From assembly GCF_014763045.1 (NCBI RefSeq), contig NZ_JACTAG010000002.1:1054001-1118000 (forward strand): 64,000 nucleotides of DNA, read 5' to 3'. A program made the position numbers and the translations under genes. This DNA comes from Sulfitobacter aestuariivivens. GTDB taxonomy: Bacteria > Pseudomonadota > Alphaproteobacteria > Rhodobacterales > Rhodobacteraceae. Within the stretch, counting starts at the first letter, position 1. Every line of letters starts with the position of its first letter. Positions 21,697 through 30,763 of this stretch are shown piece by piece. The notes beneath the pieces were generated by a model. The model searched no databases and was not told the origin of the DNA. It saw nothing but the letters and a program-made list of their open reading frames with translations.

Positions 21697-22926
21697 ATGG
21701 ATGATTTCAAGACCCGCGCGCAGTCCGCGACACACGCCATGCGCGCGGTGTTTCCGCCAACGCCCTGCATGCGCAATGATCTGCTGTCTGAACGGTTCGC
21801 CGCCGACATCTGGCTCAAACGCGAGGATCTGAGCCCGGTGCGTTCGTACAAACTGCGCGGGGCGTTCAATGCCATGCGCAAGGCGATCCCGTCTCAGTCC
21901 GTCTTTGTCTGCGCCTCTGCCGGTAACCACGCACAAGGTGTTGCCTTCATGTGCCGCCACTTCGATGTGCGCGGCGTGGTGTTCATGCCCGTGACCACAC
22001 CCGAACAAAAGATCCTCAAGACCCGCATGTTTGGCGGCGACAATGTCGATGTGCGGCTTGTGGGCGACTATTTTGATGCCAGCCTTGAGGCCGCACAGGC
22101 CTATTGCGCGCAAGAAGGTGCGCATTTTCTGTCCCCCTTTGATGATGAGGACGTGATCGAAGGACAGGCCTCTGTCGCTGTCGAGCTTGAGACGCAGCTG
22201 GGTCATCTGCCCGATCACGTCATCCTTCCGGTTGGCGGCGGCGGCCTGTCCGCTGGCGTGCGCAGTTACTTTGGCGATGCGTGTGGTTTGACATTCGTTG
22301 AACCAGCAGGCGCGCGCAGTCTGGCCGAAGCCGTTGCTGCAGGCGCACCTGTTGATGTTTCGCCGATCAATTCATTCGTCGATGGCGCGGCGGTCGCAAA
22401 GATTGGCGCGCGCACGTTCGAACATCTGAAAGGCGTGTCACCGCAATCCGTCATCGACCTAGCCGAAGACCGCATCTGCGGCACAATTGTTGAAATGCTG
22501 AATGTTGAAGGAATCGTGCTGGAACCCGCCGGTGCCATGGCGATCGAGGCGCTGGGCGAGGTCGCCGGCCAGATAAAGGGCAAGACGGTGGTTTGTGTGG
22601 TTTCAGGCGGCAACTTCGATTTTGAGCGTTTGCCAGAGGTCAAGGAACGCGCTCAGCGCTATGCGGGCCTGAAAAAGTACTTCATCCTGCGTCTGCCGCA
22701 GCGCCCCGGCGCGCTTAAGGATTTTCTGCAGATGCTGGGACCGCAGGACAATATCACGCGATTCGAGTACATGAAAAAGTCGGCACGGAATTTCGGTTCG
22801 GTCCTGATCGGGATCGAAACCGACAAGCCGCAGAATTTTCCGGCAATGTTTCAGCGCATAGATGACGGGGGGTTCACCTATACTGACATCACCAATGATG
22901 AAACGTTGGCGCAATTCGTGATCTGA
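21697..22926 (+). CDS. ilvA: Threonine ammonia-lyase (threonine dehydratase), short form
   Basis: PLP enzyme that converts threonine to 2-oxobutyrate, the first step of isoleucine synthesis. 409 residues. The PLP lysine is Lys52 in SYKLRGAFNAM, with SAGNHAQG at about 74-81 and the phosphate-binding GGGGLSAG near 180. A single ACT-like regulatory domain (about 325-409, with FILRLPQRPGALKDFLQML) makes this the short IlvA type rather than the two-ACT E. coli form. The regulatory domain favours biosynthetic over catabolic use. Confidence 0.92.
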   Translation: MDDFKTRAQSATHAMRAVFPPTPCMRNDLLSERFAADIWLKREDLSPVRSYKLRGAFNAMRKAIPSQSVFVCASAGNHAQGVAFMCRHFDVRGVVFMPVTTPEQKILKTRMFGGDNVDVRLVGDYFDASLEAAQAYCAQEGAHFLSPFDDEDVIEGQASVAVELETQLGHLPDHVILPVGGGGLSAGVRSYFGDACGLTFVEPAGARSLAEAVAAGAPVDVSPINSFVDGAAVAKIGARTFEHLKGVSPQSVIDLAEDRICGTIVEMLNVEGIVLEPAGAMAIEALGEVAGQIKGKTVVCVVSGGNFDFERLPEVKERAQRYAGLKKYFILRLPQRPGALKDFLQMLGPQDNITRFEYMKKSARNFGSVLIGIETDKPQNFPAMFQRIDDGGFTYTDITNDETLAQFVI

Positions 22927-22936
22927 GGGGGCAAAG

Positions 22937-23749
22937 ATGGATTTTGAAGGCAAGGTAATTGTGATCACTGGCGCAGGCAGCGGGATCGGTGCGGCACTTG
23001 CGCGGCGCGCAGCAGGGCTGGGGGCGAAGGTCTGCGTGTCCGACCTTGATGCTGATAAGGCCAGCGGCGTTGCAGAAGAGTTTGGCGGCATCAGCGTGGT
23101 CTGCGATGTCAGCGATGAGCAAGCCGTGCAATCGCTGATCGCGCAAACCACAAATGCGTTGGGCGAGATTGATATTTTCGTCTCTAATGCAGGCTTTGGC
23201 CGTGGCGACCCGGATCACGCCGCATCAGCCCCAAACGAAGACTGGATGCTGAACTGGCAAGTTCACGTCATGGCGCATGTCTATGCATCGCGCGCGCTTT
23301 TGCCGGGCATGATTGCCCGGGGCTCGGGGTATCTTGTCAATGTCGCGTCGGCGGCAGGGTTGCTTAATCAGGTTGGTGATGCGGCCTATTCGGCGACCAA
23401 ACACGCCGCCGTCAGCTTTGCTGAATCGCTGGCGATAACCCACGGGAACGATGGCATCGGTGTCTCGGTGGTGTGTCCGCAGTATGTGGCAACCCCGCTA
23501 TTGGGACTGTCGGACAAAGATGCCGAGGGACCGAACTCCTTGCTGACGGCAGATGATGTTGCTTCGGCCATCGTTGCCGGGGTGCAGGCAAACAAGTTCC
23601 TGATCCTGTCGCATCCCGAAGTTCAGAAATACACCCTCAACCGCGCACAGGATCATGATCGGTGGATCACTGGTATGCAAATGCTGCGCGCCAAGGTGCA
23701 GCAGACCTTTGGTGAGGTCCGCGCCGAAGAGATGTACAAGCTGGTCTGA
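22937..23749 (+). CDS. Short-chain dehydrogenase/reductase (SDR)
   Basis: 270 residues, classical SDR. The NAD(P)-binding TGAGSGIG is at 11-18, an acidic residue after the second strand (SDLDADK) suggests NAD preference, NAG sits near 84, and the catalytic Tyr151 and Lys155 are in YSATK. The substrate is unknown; nothing in the context names one. It lies 10 bases after ilvA and may be cotranscribed. It converges with the Hpt gene. Confidence 0.88.
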   Translation: MDFEGKVIVITGAGSGIGAALARRAAGLGAKVCVSDLDADKASGVAEEFGGISVVCDVSDEQAVQSLIAQTTNALGEIDIFVSNAGFGRGDPDHAASAPNEDWMLNWQVHVMAHVYASRALLPGMIARGSGYLVNVASAAGLLNQVGDAAYSATKHAAVSFAESLAITHGNDGIGVSVVCPQYVATPLLGLSDKDAEGPNSLLTADDVASAIVAGVQANKFLILSHPEVQKYTLNRAQDHDRWITGMQMLRAKVQQTFGEVRAEEMYKLV

Positions 23750-23759
23750 CGGACTTTCC

Positions 23760-24092
23760 TCAGACGTGGATCGCCGTGGGAAGCCCCTCGTCGAAGCAAC
23801 GCTTTGAATCAGCAAATGACCCCACAATCTGGTTCACATCGACATCGGCGGCCCGCCCTTGTCCACATAACACCTCTGCGTCCTGGCAGAGGGACGAAAA
23901 CTGCTCAAACCCAAGGCCCAGCGCACTGCCTTTCAAAAAATGTAGATCCTCTTCCAGCGCGCTACGATCAGGCCCTTGCCCCAGACGCTCAATCACATCC
24001 TCTACTTCGTCGATGAAAAGGGCGACCACCTCATCAAAATCTTCCGCACCCACGTCCTCCTTCAATGTTTTGACCCTGTTCCAGTCTATCAT
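23760..24092 (-). CDS. Hpt (histidine phosphotransfer) domain protein
   Basis: 110 residues, a stand-alone Hpt. The probable phosphoacceptor is His51 in the segment EEDLHFLKGSALGLG, the expected HxxKG form. The chosen ATG at 24092 is eight bases after AAGGGA; an ATG two codons upstream and an open frame to 24173 also exist. It should take or pass phosphate between a hybrid kinase and a receiver. The gene beside it, divergent, encodes a receiver-phosphatase, its likely partner. No histidine kinase is nearby. Confidence 0.85.
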   Translation of the reverse strand: MIDWNRVKTLKEDVGAEDFDEVVALFIDEVEDVIERLGQGPDRSALEEDLHFLKGSALGLGFEQFSSLCQDAEVLCGQGRAADVDVNQIVGSFADSKRCFDEGLPTAIHV

Positions 24093-24238
24093 CACCATTT
24101 TCCCTTTCGGTCGGTCATATCGCACGGCGCTTAACACCGGGTAATCGCCACCTGCAGGATATTTCCAATTCAAAGTTTCATGTGCCGTTAACAGTAAGCT
24201 GCGAAAGCAGCAGGAATGCGCAATAATGACTGAGCCTT

Positions 24239-25522
24239 ATGGGACTGCCCGACACCGAATTCACACAGCAGGTCCGCGATGCCGAACCGCAGGATCGTCT
24301 GCAGGTTCTGGTGGTGGACGACAGTCGCTTTCAACGGCGCATCTTGTCGGCCTCTCTCAAGGGGCTAGGCTATGACGTGACCGAAGCCGCTTCCGGCAGC
24401 GAAGCGATGGCAATTTCCCGTCGGCGCCTACCGGATATCGTCCTTAGCGACTGGATGATGCCCGGCATGTCCGGTCTTGAATTCTGCCGCGCCTTTCGAG
24501 ACCTCTTCGAAGATCAATATGCCTATTTCATCATCCTCACATCCAAAAGCGATAAAAAGGAAATCGCGCAGGGTCTGGACATTGGCGCAGATGACTTTCT
24601 GACCAAACCGGTTAACGGACATGAACTGCGCGCACGGATCAATGCGGGCAAACGCGTTCTTCGGATGCAGCGCCAGTTAACCCGCACAAATGCCCTGATG
24701 CGCGACACGGTCGAAGAACTGCAGTATCTCTACGATGCGCTGGACCGCGACCTGCTGGAGGCCAAGAAGCTGCAGCAATCGCTTTTGCGCGACCGCCACA
24801 GGATCTTTGATACCGGTGAACTGTCTTTGTTATTACGGTCCAGCGGGCATGTGGGCGGCGATCTGGTCGGTTATTTCCCGGCAGGCGACGGCAAGCTGGG
24901 TCTTTTCGCAATAGATGTCTCTGGCCACGGGATCAGTTCTGCCCTCATGACGGCGCGGCTTGCGGGCTACCTGTCGTCCACCGCACCGGACCAGAACGTC
25001 GCGCTGCGCCGTCTCGAGAACGGCACTTTCGCACCACGCCCCCCCAAGGACGTCATCGAAGAGCTGAACGATCTGGTCCTGAACGAGATGGAGACAGAGC
25101 ACTACTTCACCCTGATGTTGCTGGTCCTCGATCTTGAGACAGGCGTTGTGACGGTGTCTCAGGCGGGCCACCCGCATCCGATCGTGCACCGCAGGGACGG
25201 CAGTGTCGAACAACAGGGCACCGGTGGGTTTCCTGTCGGCCTGCTGTTGGGCATCGCCTTTGAACAGTTCGAAATCACGCTAGCCCCGGGGGACCGTCTG
25301 CTGATTCTGTCAGATGGGGTGACCGAATGCCCGGACCCGAACGGCACCTTTTTGGAAGAGGACGGCATCCGGGCCCTGATGCAGGAATTGCACGAGATTA
25401 AAGGCCCCTCATTCTTTTCCGCGCTGACCGAAGCGCTTGAACATTTTGCCGATACGCAGGACTTTCCCGATGACGTCTCGGCGATCCTGTTCGACTACAC
25501 GGGCCCGGCCAGCCCAGCGTAA
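24239..25522 (+). CDS. Response regulator with PP2C/SpoIIE-type phosphatase output (RbaY/RsbU-like)
   Basis: 427 residues. An N-terminal receiver domain (about 20-140) has acidic Asp27/Asp28, phosphoacceptor Asp71 in SDWMMPG, and Lys123 in the TKP motif. A coiled linker near 145-185 leads to a PP2C/SpoIIE phosphatase (about 195-420) with the metal-binding GGDLVGYF and DVSGHGISSALMTA blocks and LLILSDGVTE. Such proteins dephosphorylate STAS anti-anti-sigma factors in partner switching. The same architecture is known as RbaY in Rhodobacter capsulatus, where it affects gene transfer agent production. No STAS or anti-sigma gene is next to it. Its 3' end overlaps the convergent Nudix gene by 28 bases. 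Confidence 0.9.
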   Translation: MGLPDTEFTQQVRDAEPQDRLQVLVVDDSRFQRRILSASLKGLGYDVTEAASGSEAMAISRRRLPDIVLSDWMMPGMSGLEFCRAFRDLFEDQYAYFIILTSKSDKKEIAQGLDIGADDFLTKPVNGHELRARINAGKRVLRMQRQLTRTNALMRDTVEELQYLYDALDRDLLEAKKLQQSLLRDRHRIFDTGELSLLLRSSGHVGGDLVGYFPAGDGKLGLFAIDVSGHGISSALMTARLAGYLSSTAPDQNVALRRLENGTFAPRPPKDVIEELNDLVLNEMETEHYFTLMLLVLDLETGVVTVSQAGHPHPIVHRRDGSVEQQGTGGFPVGLLLGIAFEQFEITLAPGDRLLILSDGVTECPDPNGTFLEEDGIRALMQELHEIKGPSFFSALTEALEHFADTQDFPDDVSAILFDYTGPASPA

Positions 25523-25947
25523 CGCGCCAGAAACAAGCTGTCGCCGTCATTGCCCAGACTGTGTACCCCTTCTGCCGCGGACATCACGACCGCATGATGA
25601 TCCGGTTCTATCGGGGCAGTGATCTGACGAATGGGATCGGCAACATAAACATGGCACAATTTCTCTGCCCAAAGATCGTAGTCGGGCATATAGACAAAGC
25701 GCCGAAAAGCGCCCAACCGTCGAGGCCGCGCAATCCGCCAACCGGTTTCTTCCAGCACTTCACGATGCAGCGCTCTGATCGGTGATTCACCGGGGTCGAT
25801 CCCACCGCCGGGCAACATCACCTCCACCTCATCGGTGATTTGCGCCACCAGCAAAAACCGCCGCTGCAATGGCAGAATTGCATAGGCACCGGCCCGCAAC
25901 TGATAGGTCTGGTCCTTGCGCGGGACTTGCCCGATACGCCTGATCAT
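25495..25947 (-). CDS. Nudix hydrolase of unknown substrate
   Basis: 150 residues from the ATG at 25947 with AAGGGG upstream; the open frame continues 75 codons upstream without similarity. The Nudix box GGIDPGESPIRALHREVLEETG (split by its own Gly-5x-Glu-7x-REVLEETG spacing) is complete. The N-terminus is basic (MIRRIGQVPRKDQ). Resembles diadenosine or inositol pyrophosphate-type Nudix proteins of Rhodobacteraceae, but the substrate cannot be assigned. Divergent from hslO. Confidence 0.88.
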   Translation of the reverse strand: MIRRIGQVPRKDQTYQLRAGAYAILPLQRRFLLVAQITDEVEVMLPGGGIDPGESPIRALHREVLEETGWRIARPRRLGAFRRFVYMPDYDLWAEKLCHVYVADPIRQITAPIEPDHHAVVMSAAEGVHSLGNDGDSLFLARYAGLAGPV

Positions 25948-26024
25948 CCGGTGCCCCTTTATCCTTGGTCGCTTGCGCCTATATAGACGCGGTATGCCAA
26001 CCGGCCCCCGATAAGGAAACCCCC

Positions 26025-27011
26025 ATGACGGACGGGACACAGATAGCCTGGGATGACAGCGTGCTGCCCTTCCAGCTTGATAACGCAGACATGCGCGGTC
26101 GCGTGGCGCGCCTTGATGGCGTGCTCGAAGGGATTCTGCGTCAGCACGATTACCCCGCGCAGGTCGAAGCACTGGTCGCCGAAATGGCCCTGCTCACCGC
26201 GCTGATTGGTCAAACGATCAAACTGCGCTGGAAGCTGTCGCTGCAGGTACAGTCAAAAGGCCCGGTCCGGATGATTGCCACCGACTATTACGGCCCTGAA
26301 AAGGAAGGCGAGGCTGCGCGCATCCGTGCCTACGCCAGCTATGATGCGGATCGGCTGACAGACGCCACCCCATTCGAACAGATCGGCGACGGCTACTTTG
26401 CCATCATGATCGATCAGGGGGAGGGAATGAAACCCTATCAGGGCATCACGCCGCTGGCGGGTGGATCTCTCGCAGCCTGCGCCGAAACCTATTTCGCGCA
26501 GTCCGAACAGCTGCCTACACGGTTTGCCATCAGCTTTGGCAGGTCGACCGAGGCCGCAGCGGCAGAGCATTGGCGCGCAGGCGGCATTATGCTGCAACAC
26601 ATGCCCAAGGCGTCGCCCTTTGCCGCCAAAGGCGAAGGCACCGGCGAGGCGCTTGTGGCCTCTGACCTGGTCCACGGTGATGAAGAAGAAAACTGGAACC
26701 GCGTGAACATCCTGCTCGACACGGTCGAGGATCTTGAGCTGATCGGGCCCTCGGTGCCGCCAAACGACCTGCTGATCCGCCTCTTCAGCGAAGAATCCCC
26801 CCGTGTCTTTGATGCGCAGGCCGTACGTTTCGGCTGCTCCTGTTCCGAAGACCGCGTACGGCAAAGCCTGTCGATCTATTCCGCGCGGGACATCGAAAAG
26901 ATGACGACAGACGAAGGCCGCGTGACAGCAGACTGCCAGTTCTGTGGCGCGCATTACGACCTTGACCCGGCAACCGTCGGGTTCGAGGCTCAAGGCGCCA
27001 ATGACAGCTGA
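26025..27011 (+). CDS. hslO: Redox-regulated molecular chaperone Hsp33
   Basis: 328 residues. Holdase that becomes active when its zinc cysteines are oxidised. The C-terminal redox switch has the CxC pair in FGCSCSEDRV near 273 and the CxxC pair in DCQFCGAHY near 307. The chosen ATG at 26025 has AAGGAAA upstream; the open frame begins at 25965. The end overlaps the next gene by 11 bases, forming an hslO-nudix-cca operon. Confidence 0.95.
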   Translation: MTDGTQIAWDDSVLPFQLDNADMRGRVARLDGVLEGILRQHDYPAQVEALVAEMALLTALIGQTIKLRWKLSLQVQSKGPVRMIATDYYGPEKEGEAARIRAYASYDADRLTDATPFEQIGDGYFAIMIDQGEGMKPYQGITPLAGGSLAACAETYFAQSEQLPTRFAISFGRSTEAAAAEHWRAGGIMLQHMPKASPFAAKGEGTGEALVASDLVHGDEEENWNRVNILLDTVEDLELIGPSVPPNDLLIRLFSEESPRVFDAQAVRFGCSCSEDRVRQSLSIYSARDIEKMTTDEGRVTADCQFCGAHYDLDPATVGFEAQGANDS

Positions 27012-27600
27012 GCAGGTCGAGGGGTTCCGCACAGCCCTTGCGCGCACAGGTGTCGGATCATCTGATTTCGACCTGAACCCTGACGTCGTGCTGCCGCCAG
27101 AACGCAAACTGCGGCCCGCGGGCGTGCTCGCCCCGATCATCGAACGAAGCGGGACGCTGCATCTTCTGCTGACCAAACGGTCTTCTGCCCTCAAGCACCA
27201 TCCTGGTCAGATCGCCTTTCCGGGGGGCAAGCAGGATGACGGCGACGCAGATGTAATCGCCGCCGCCCTGCGCGAGGCCCACGAAGAGATCGGTCTGCCG
27301 CCCGACATCGTCGATGTGCTGGGTACGTTGCCTGCCCATGAAACCGTGACCAGCTTTCGCGTTACGCCCGTAATCGCCTTTGTCAGAGACACATTTGACA
27401 TCAAACCCGAACCCGGCGAGGTCGAAGAAGTCTTTGCTGTACCGTTGGCGCATGTGCTGAACCCGGACAACTACATCGTTGAATCCCGTCGGTGGCGCGG
27501 CGACCGGCGACACTATTACGTGGTGCCCTACGGCCCCTATTACATCTGGGGCGCAACCGCGCGTATGCTGCGGGCATGGACACAACAGATGACATCGTGA
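27001..27600 (+). CDS. CoA pyrophosphatase, Nudix family (NudL-like)
   Basis: 199 residues from the ATG at 27001, overlapping the hslO stop. The CoA-specific upstream motif LLTKRSSALKHHPGQIAFPGG is present as two adjacent short blocks, followed by the Nudix box with REAHEEIGL. This pattern defines NudL/YeaB-type hydrolases, which split CoA and its esters into phosphopantetheine and adenosine 3',5'-bisphosphate. Its last 25 bases overlap the start of cca. Confidence 0.9.
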   Translation: MTAEQVEGFRTALARTGVGSSDFDLNPDVVLPPERKLRPAGVLAPIIERSGTLHLLLTKRSSALKHHPGQIAFPGGKQDDGDADVIAAALREAHEEIGLPPDIVDVLGTLPAHETVTSFRVTPVIAFVRDTFDIKPEPGEVEEVFAVPLAHVLNPDNYIVESRRWRGDRRHYYVVPYGPYYIWGATARMLRAWTQQMTS

Positions 27601-28754
27601 TCCCGGCGGATACATCCTGGTTAAAGGATAAAAACGCGCAGGCGGTCTGCCGGGCCCTGACAGCGGGCGGGCATCAGGCCCTGTTTGTTGGCGGTTGCGT
27701 GCGCAACGCTTTACTCGGTCTGCCTGATAGTGACGTCGATATCTCGACCGACGCGTTGCCAGACCAGACAACAAACTGCGCACAAGTTGCAGGCCTCAAG
27801 GCCGTCCCCACAGGCATCGATCACGGCACGATCACGGTGATCGCAGGCGGCACCCCTTTCGAAGTCACCACCTTTCGCCGAGACGTGCAAACAGACGGTC
27901 GGCGGGCCGTGGTGGCCTATTCCACCGACATTGCCGACGACGCGCGGCGGCGAGATTTCACGATGAACGCGCTTTACGCCACCCCCGACGGCAAGGTGCT
28001 GGACCCGCTTGGCGGCATGCCAGATCTCATGGCGCGCCGTATCCGGTTTATCGAAGACGCCGATGCGCGCATTCAGGAAGATTACCTGCGCATCCTGCGC
28101 TTCTTTCGGTTTTCCGCGTGGTACGCCAACCCGGACGAGGGGTTCGACACTGCCGCCCTCAGCGCAATTGCCCAAAACATCGAAGGCATCCAAACCCTCT
28201 CGGCAGAACGGGTCGGTCAGGAGATGCGCAAGCTTCTCGCGGCCCCCGATCCCGCCCGGGCGCTTGCCGGTATGCGAAGCACCGGTGCACAGCAGCACGT
28301 CCTGCCAGGCGCGGATGATCGTTGGATAGGGCCCATCGTCCACATGGAACAGACGCTTACCCTCGATCCCGCGTGGCTTTGCCGTCTCGCGGCGCTGGGC
28401 GGGGAAGATCCCACAACACGCCTCAGACTGTCCAAGGCAGAGATGCGGCACCTGACACACTTGCGCGATGCGGCTTATGGCGCGCAATCGTTGGCTGAAA
28501 TCGCCTATCGCCATGGTCCTCAAGTGGCGCGACAGGTTTTGCTTCTGCGGTGCGCGATGGCCGAAAAGATGCCAGAAACTGGCGCTTTAGAGACGATTCA
28601 TACCGCTGCAGAGCAAAAATTCCCCATCCATTCCTCTGATTTGCGCCCCACTTTTGAGGGCCCCGACTTGGGTGCGCGCCTGGCTGAACTTGAGGCGCGC
28701 TGGATCGCCTCGAATTTCACCCTGACCAAGGATGCGCTGCTCGATTTGCCGTGA
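27576..28754 (+). CDS. cca: CCA-adding tRNA nucleotidyltransferase
   Basis: 392 residues from the ATG at 27576, inside the end of the Nudix gene. Class II nucleotidyltransferase head with GGCVRN at 39-44 and the catalytic DVD at 53-55, then DDARRRDFTMNALYA near 125 and RIRFIEDADARIQEDYLRILRFFRF in two parts near 155-180. Adds or repairs the tRNA 3' CCA end, though poly(A) polymerases of this class look alike. N instead of D at the end of GGxVRD is seen in relatives. Confidence 0.93.
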   Translation: MDTTDDIVIPADTSWLKDKNAQAVCRALTAGGHQALFVGGCVRNALLGLPDSDVDISTDALPDQTTNCAQVAGLKAVPTGIDHGTITVIAGGTPFEVTTFRRDVQTDGRRAVVAYSTDIADDARRRDFTMNALYATPDGKVLDPLGGMPDLMARRIRFIEDADARIQEDYLRILRFFRFSAWYANPDEGFDTAALSAIAQNIEGIQTLSAERVGQEMRKLLAAPDPARALAGMRSTGAQQHVLPGADDRWIGPIVHMEQTLTLDPAWLCRLAALGGEDPTTRLRLSKAEMRHLTHLRDAAYGAQSLAEIAYRHGPQVARQVLLLRCAMAEKMPETGALETIHTAAEQKFPIHSSDLRPTFEGPDLGARLAELEARWIASNFTLTKDALLDLP

Positions 28755-28814
28755 AGGGTCGACAGGCGGGCGGGTATTGTCTATGCCAATGCCATGAACA
28801 CGGAGGATTGCAAA

Positions 28815-28841
28815 ATGTATCGCGGGATTTGGTTCAGCTAA
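28815..28841 (+). CDS. Possible 8-residue leader peptide MYRGIWFS
   Basis: In the 170-base gap before the ABC exporter genes, ATG at 28815 is preceded seven bases upstream by an unusually good GGAGGA and opens a frame of eight codons ending in TAA. An in-frame ATG at 28794 would make it 15 codons. It could be a translated leader for the exporter operon, or chance. No attenuator hairpin was found after it. Confidence 0.25.
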   Translation: MYRGIWFS

Positions 28842-28924
28842 GGCTGCCCTAACCTCACCCCCTTGTCTGGCGCGCCGTGCAGGCCGCTGACCGTTTTGCA
28901 CATTCTTTCCCAAGGCTTCCCGTC

Positions 28925-30763
28925 ATGTTCCGGTTTTTCGAAAATCTTGTCGATCCGTATGCGTCCTATGCCCATACGGATCATCCTCCCACCCGGCTGT
29001 GGCCCTTCCTGCGCAGCTTTTGCGGGCCATTCAAAAAGGTGTTCTGGGTCACCGGGCTGTTGTCCATCGTGGTGGCTGCCATCGAGATCTGGCTGATCTA
29101 CTACATGGGTCGGCTGGTTGACCTGCTGGGCACCGAACCATCGCAAATGTGGGATGACTATGGCACCGAGCTGTTGCTAGTCGGCGTCTTTATCCTGCTC
29201 ATCCGCCCGCTGGTTCAGGGGATTGATGTCGCGCTGCTTAACAACACGATCCTTCCTAACTTTGGCACGCTCATCCGGTGGCGCGCGCATCGTCAGGTCC
29301 TTCGACAGTCCGTCGGCTGGTTCGAAAATGATTTCGCAGGGCGCATCGCCAACCGGATCATGCAGACACCCCCGGCTGCGGGCGAAGTTGTCTTTCAGGT
29401 CTTCGACGCGATCTCTTATTCGATGGCCTACCTCATCGGCGCGGCCATTCTTCTGACCACGTCCGACTGGCGGCTGATGCTGCCGTTGCTGATGTGGTTT
29501 GCGCTATACGGTTGGCTTGTCGCCTGGACGGTGAAACGTGTCGGCCCTGCGTCCAAAGCGGCGTCGGATGCACGGTCCCAAGTTACGGGCCGGGTGGTGG
29601 ATGCCTATACGAACATCCACTCAGTCAAGATGTTCGCGCACCACGATCTTGAGGTCGCATTCGCGGGAGAAGCGATTGAACATGCACGCAAGACCTTTCA
29701 GGCCGAAATGCGGATTTTCACGGTTATGGATGTCGCGCTGACTGTCCTGAACGGTTTGCTGATCATCGGTGTGGTCGGTTGGGCGCTTGTTCTGTGGACC
29801 GCCGGAGAGGCCAGCGTCGGCGTTGTTGCCGCCGCCGCTGCGCTTACCCTGCGGCTAAACGCCATGACCGGATGGATTATGTGGGCCGTCTCTTCGTTTT
29901 TCCGCGAACTCGGCGTGGTTGCCGAGGGCATGGAAACGATTGCCCAACCCATCACGCTGGTTGACAAGGCCAACGCCGCACCACTGACCCTGACAGACGG
30001 TCGGATCGACGTGCAGAACCTCACGCATCACTACGGCAGAACGTCCGGGGGTCTGCAGCAGGTCAGCCTCACAATCGCGCCGGGCGAGAAAATCGGCCTT
30101 GTCGGGCGCTCAGGCGCCGGGAAATCGACACTCGTCAAGCTGCTGCTGCGGTTCTATGACGCTGAATCCGGGCGCATTCTGATCGACGGTCAGGACATAG
30201 CGACCATCACGCAGGACAGCTTGCGAAGCAATATTGGTGTCGTGCAACAGGACAGCTCTCTGCTGCACCGTTCAGTACGTGACAACATCCTCTATGGCCG
30301 TCCAGATGCCACTGAAGTGGAAATGATTGCGGCTGCAAAGCAGGCGCAGGCGCATGACTTCATCCTTGATCTCGAAGACCCCGAAGGCCGCAGCGGATAT
30401 GACGCGCGCGTCGGTGAACGCGGTGTCAAGCTTTCCGGTGGGCAACGCCAGCGTATCACTTTGGCTCGCGTGATCCTCAAGAACGCGCCGATCCTGTTGC
30501 TGGACGAAGCAACCTCAGCCCTTGATAGCGAGGTTGAGGCGGTCATTCAGGAAACGCTCTATGGCATGATGGCGGGCAAGACCGTGATCGCCATCGCCCA
30601 CCGCCTTTCGACAATCGCCGAGATGGATCGTATTCTGGTGCTCGACGACGGCCACATTGTCGAACAAGGGACCCATGATGCGCTTTTGGACAAAGGCGGG
30701 CTATATGCAGGGTTCTGGAGCCGTCAGTCGGGCGGCTTCCTGAAAACGGAAAGTGACGCGTGA
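28925..30763 (+). CDS. ABC exporter, fused membrane and ATPase subunit (first of a pair)
   Basis: 612 residues. Six-helix transmembrane domain (about 35-330), then the ATPase with Walker A GRSGAGKST near 395, signature LSGGQRQR near 503 and Walker B LLLDEATSALD near 525. Half-transporter of the multidrug/lipid exporter (MsbA-like) group. The start at 28925 gives MFRFFENLVDPY; the open frame begins at 28877. The following gene encodes a similar half overlapping by four bases, so they probably form a heterodimer. Substrate not predictable. Confidence 0.9.
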   Translation: MFRFFENLVDPYASYAHTDHPPTRLWPFLRSFCGPFKKVFWVTGLLSIVVAAIEIWLIYYMGRLVDLLGTEPSQMWDDYGTELLLVGVFILLIRPLVQGIDVALLNNTILPNFGTLIRWRAHRQVLRQSVGWFENDFAGRIANRIMQTPPAAGEVVFQVFDAISYSMAYLIGAAILLTTSDWRLMLPLLMWFALYGWLVAWTVKRVGPASKAASDARSQVTGRVVDAYTNIHSVKMFAHHDLEVAFAGEAIEHARKTFQAEMRIFTVMDVALTVLNGLLIIGVVGWALVLWTAGEASVGVVAAAAALTLRLNAMTGWIMWAVSSFFRELGVVAEGMETIAQPITLVDKANAAPLTLTDGRIDVQNLTHHYGRTSGGLQQVSLTIAPGEKIGLVGRSGAGKSTLVKLLLRFYDAESGRILIDGQDIATITQDSLRSNIGVVQQDSSLLHRSVRDNILYGRPDATEVEMIAAAKQAQAHDFILDLEDPEGRSGYDARVGERGVKLSGGQRQRITLARVILKNAPILLLDEATSALDSEVEAVIQETLYGMMAGKTVIAIAHRLSTIAEMDRILVLDDGHIVEQGTHDALLDKGGLYAGFWSRQSGGFLKTESDA

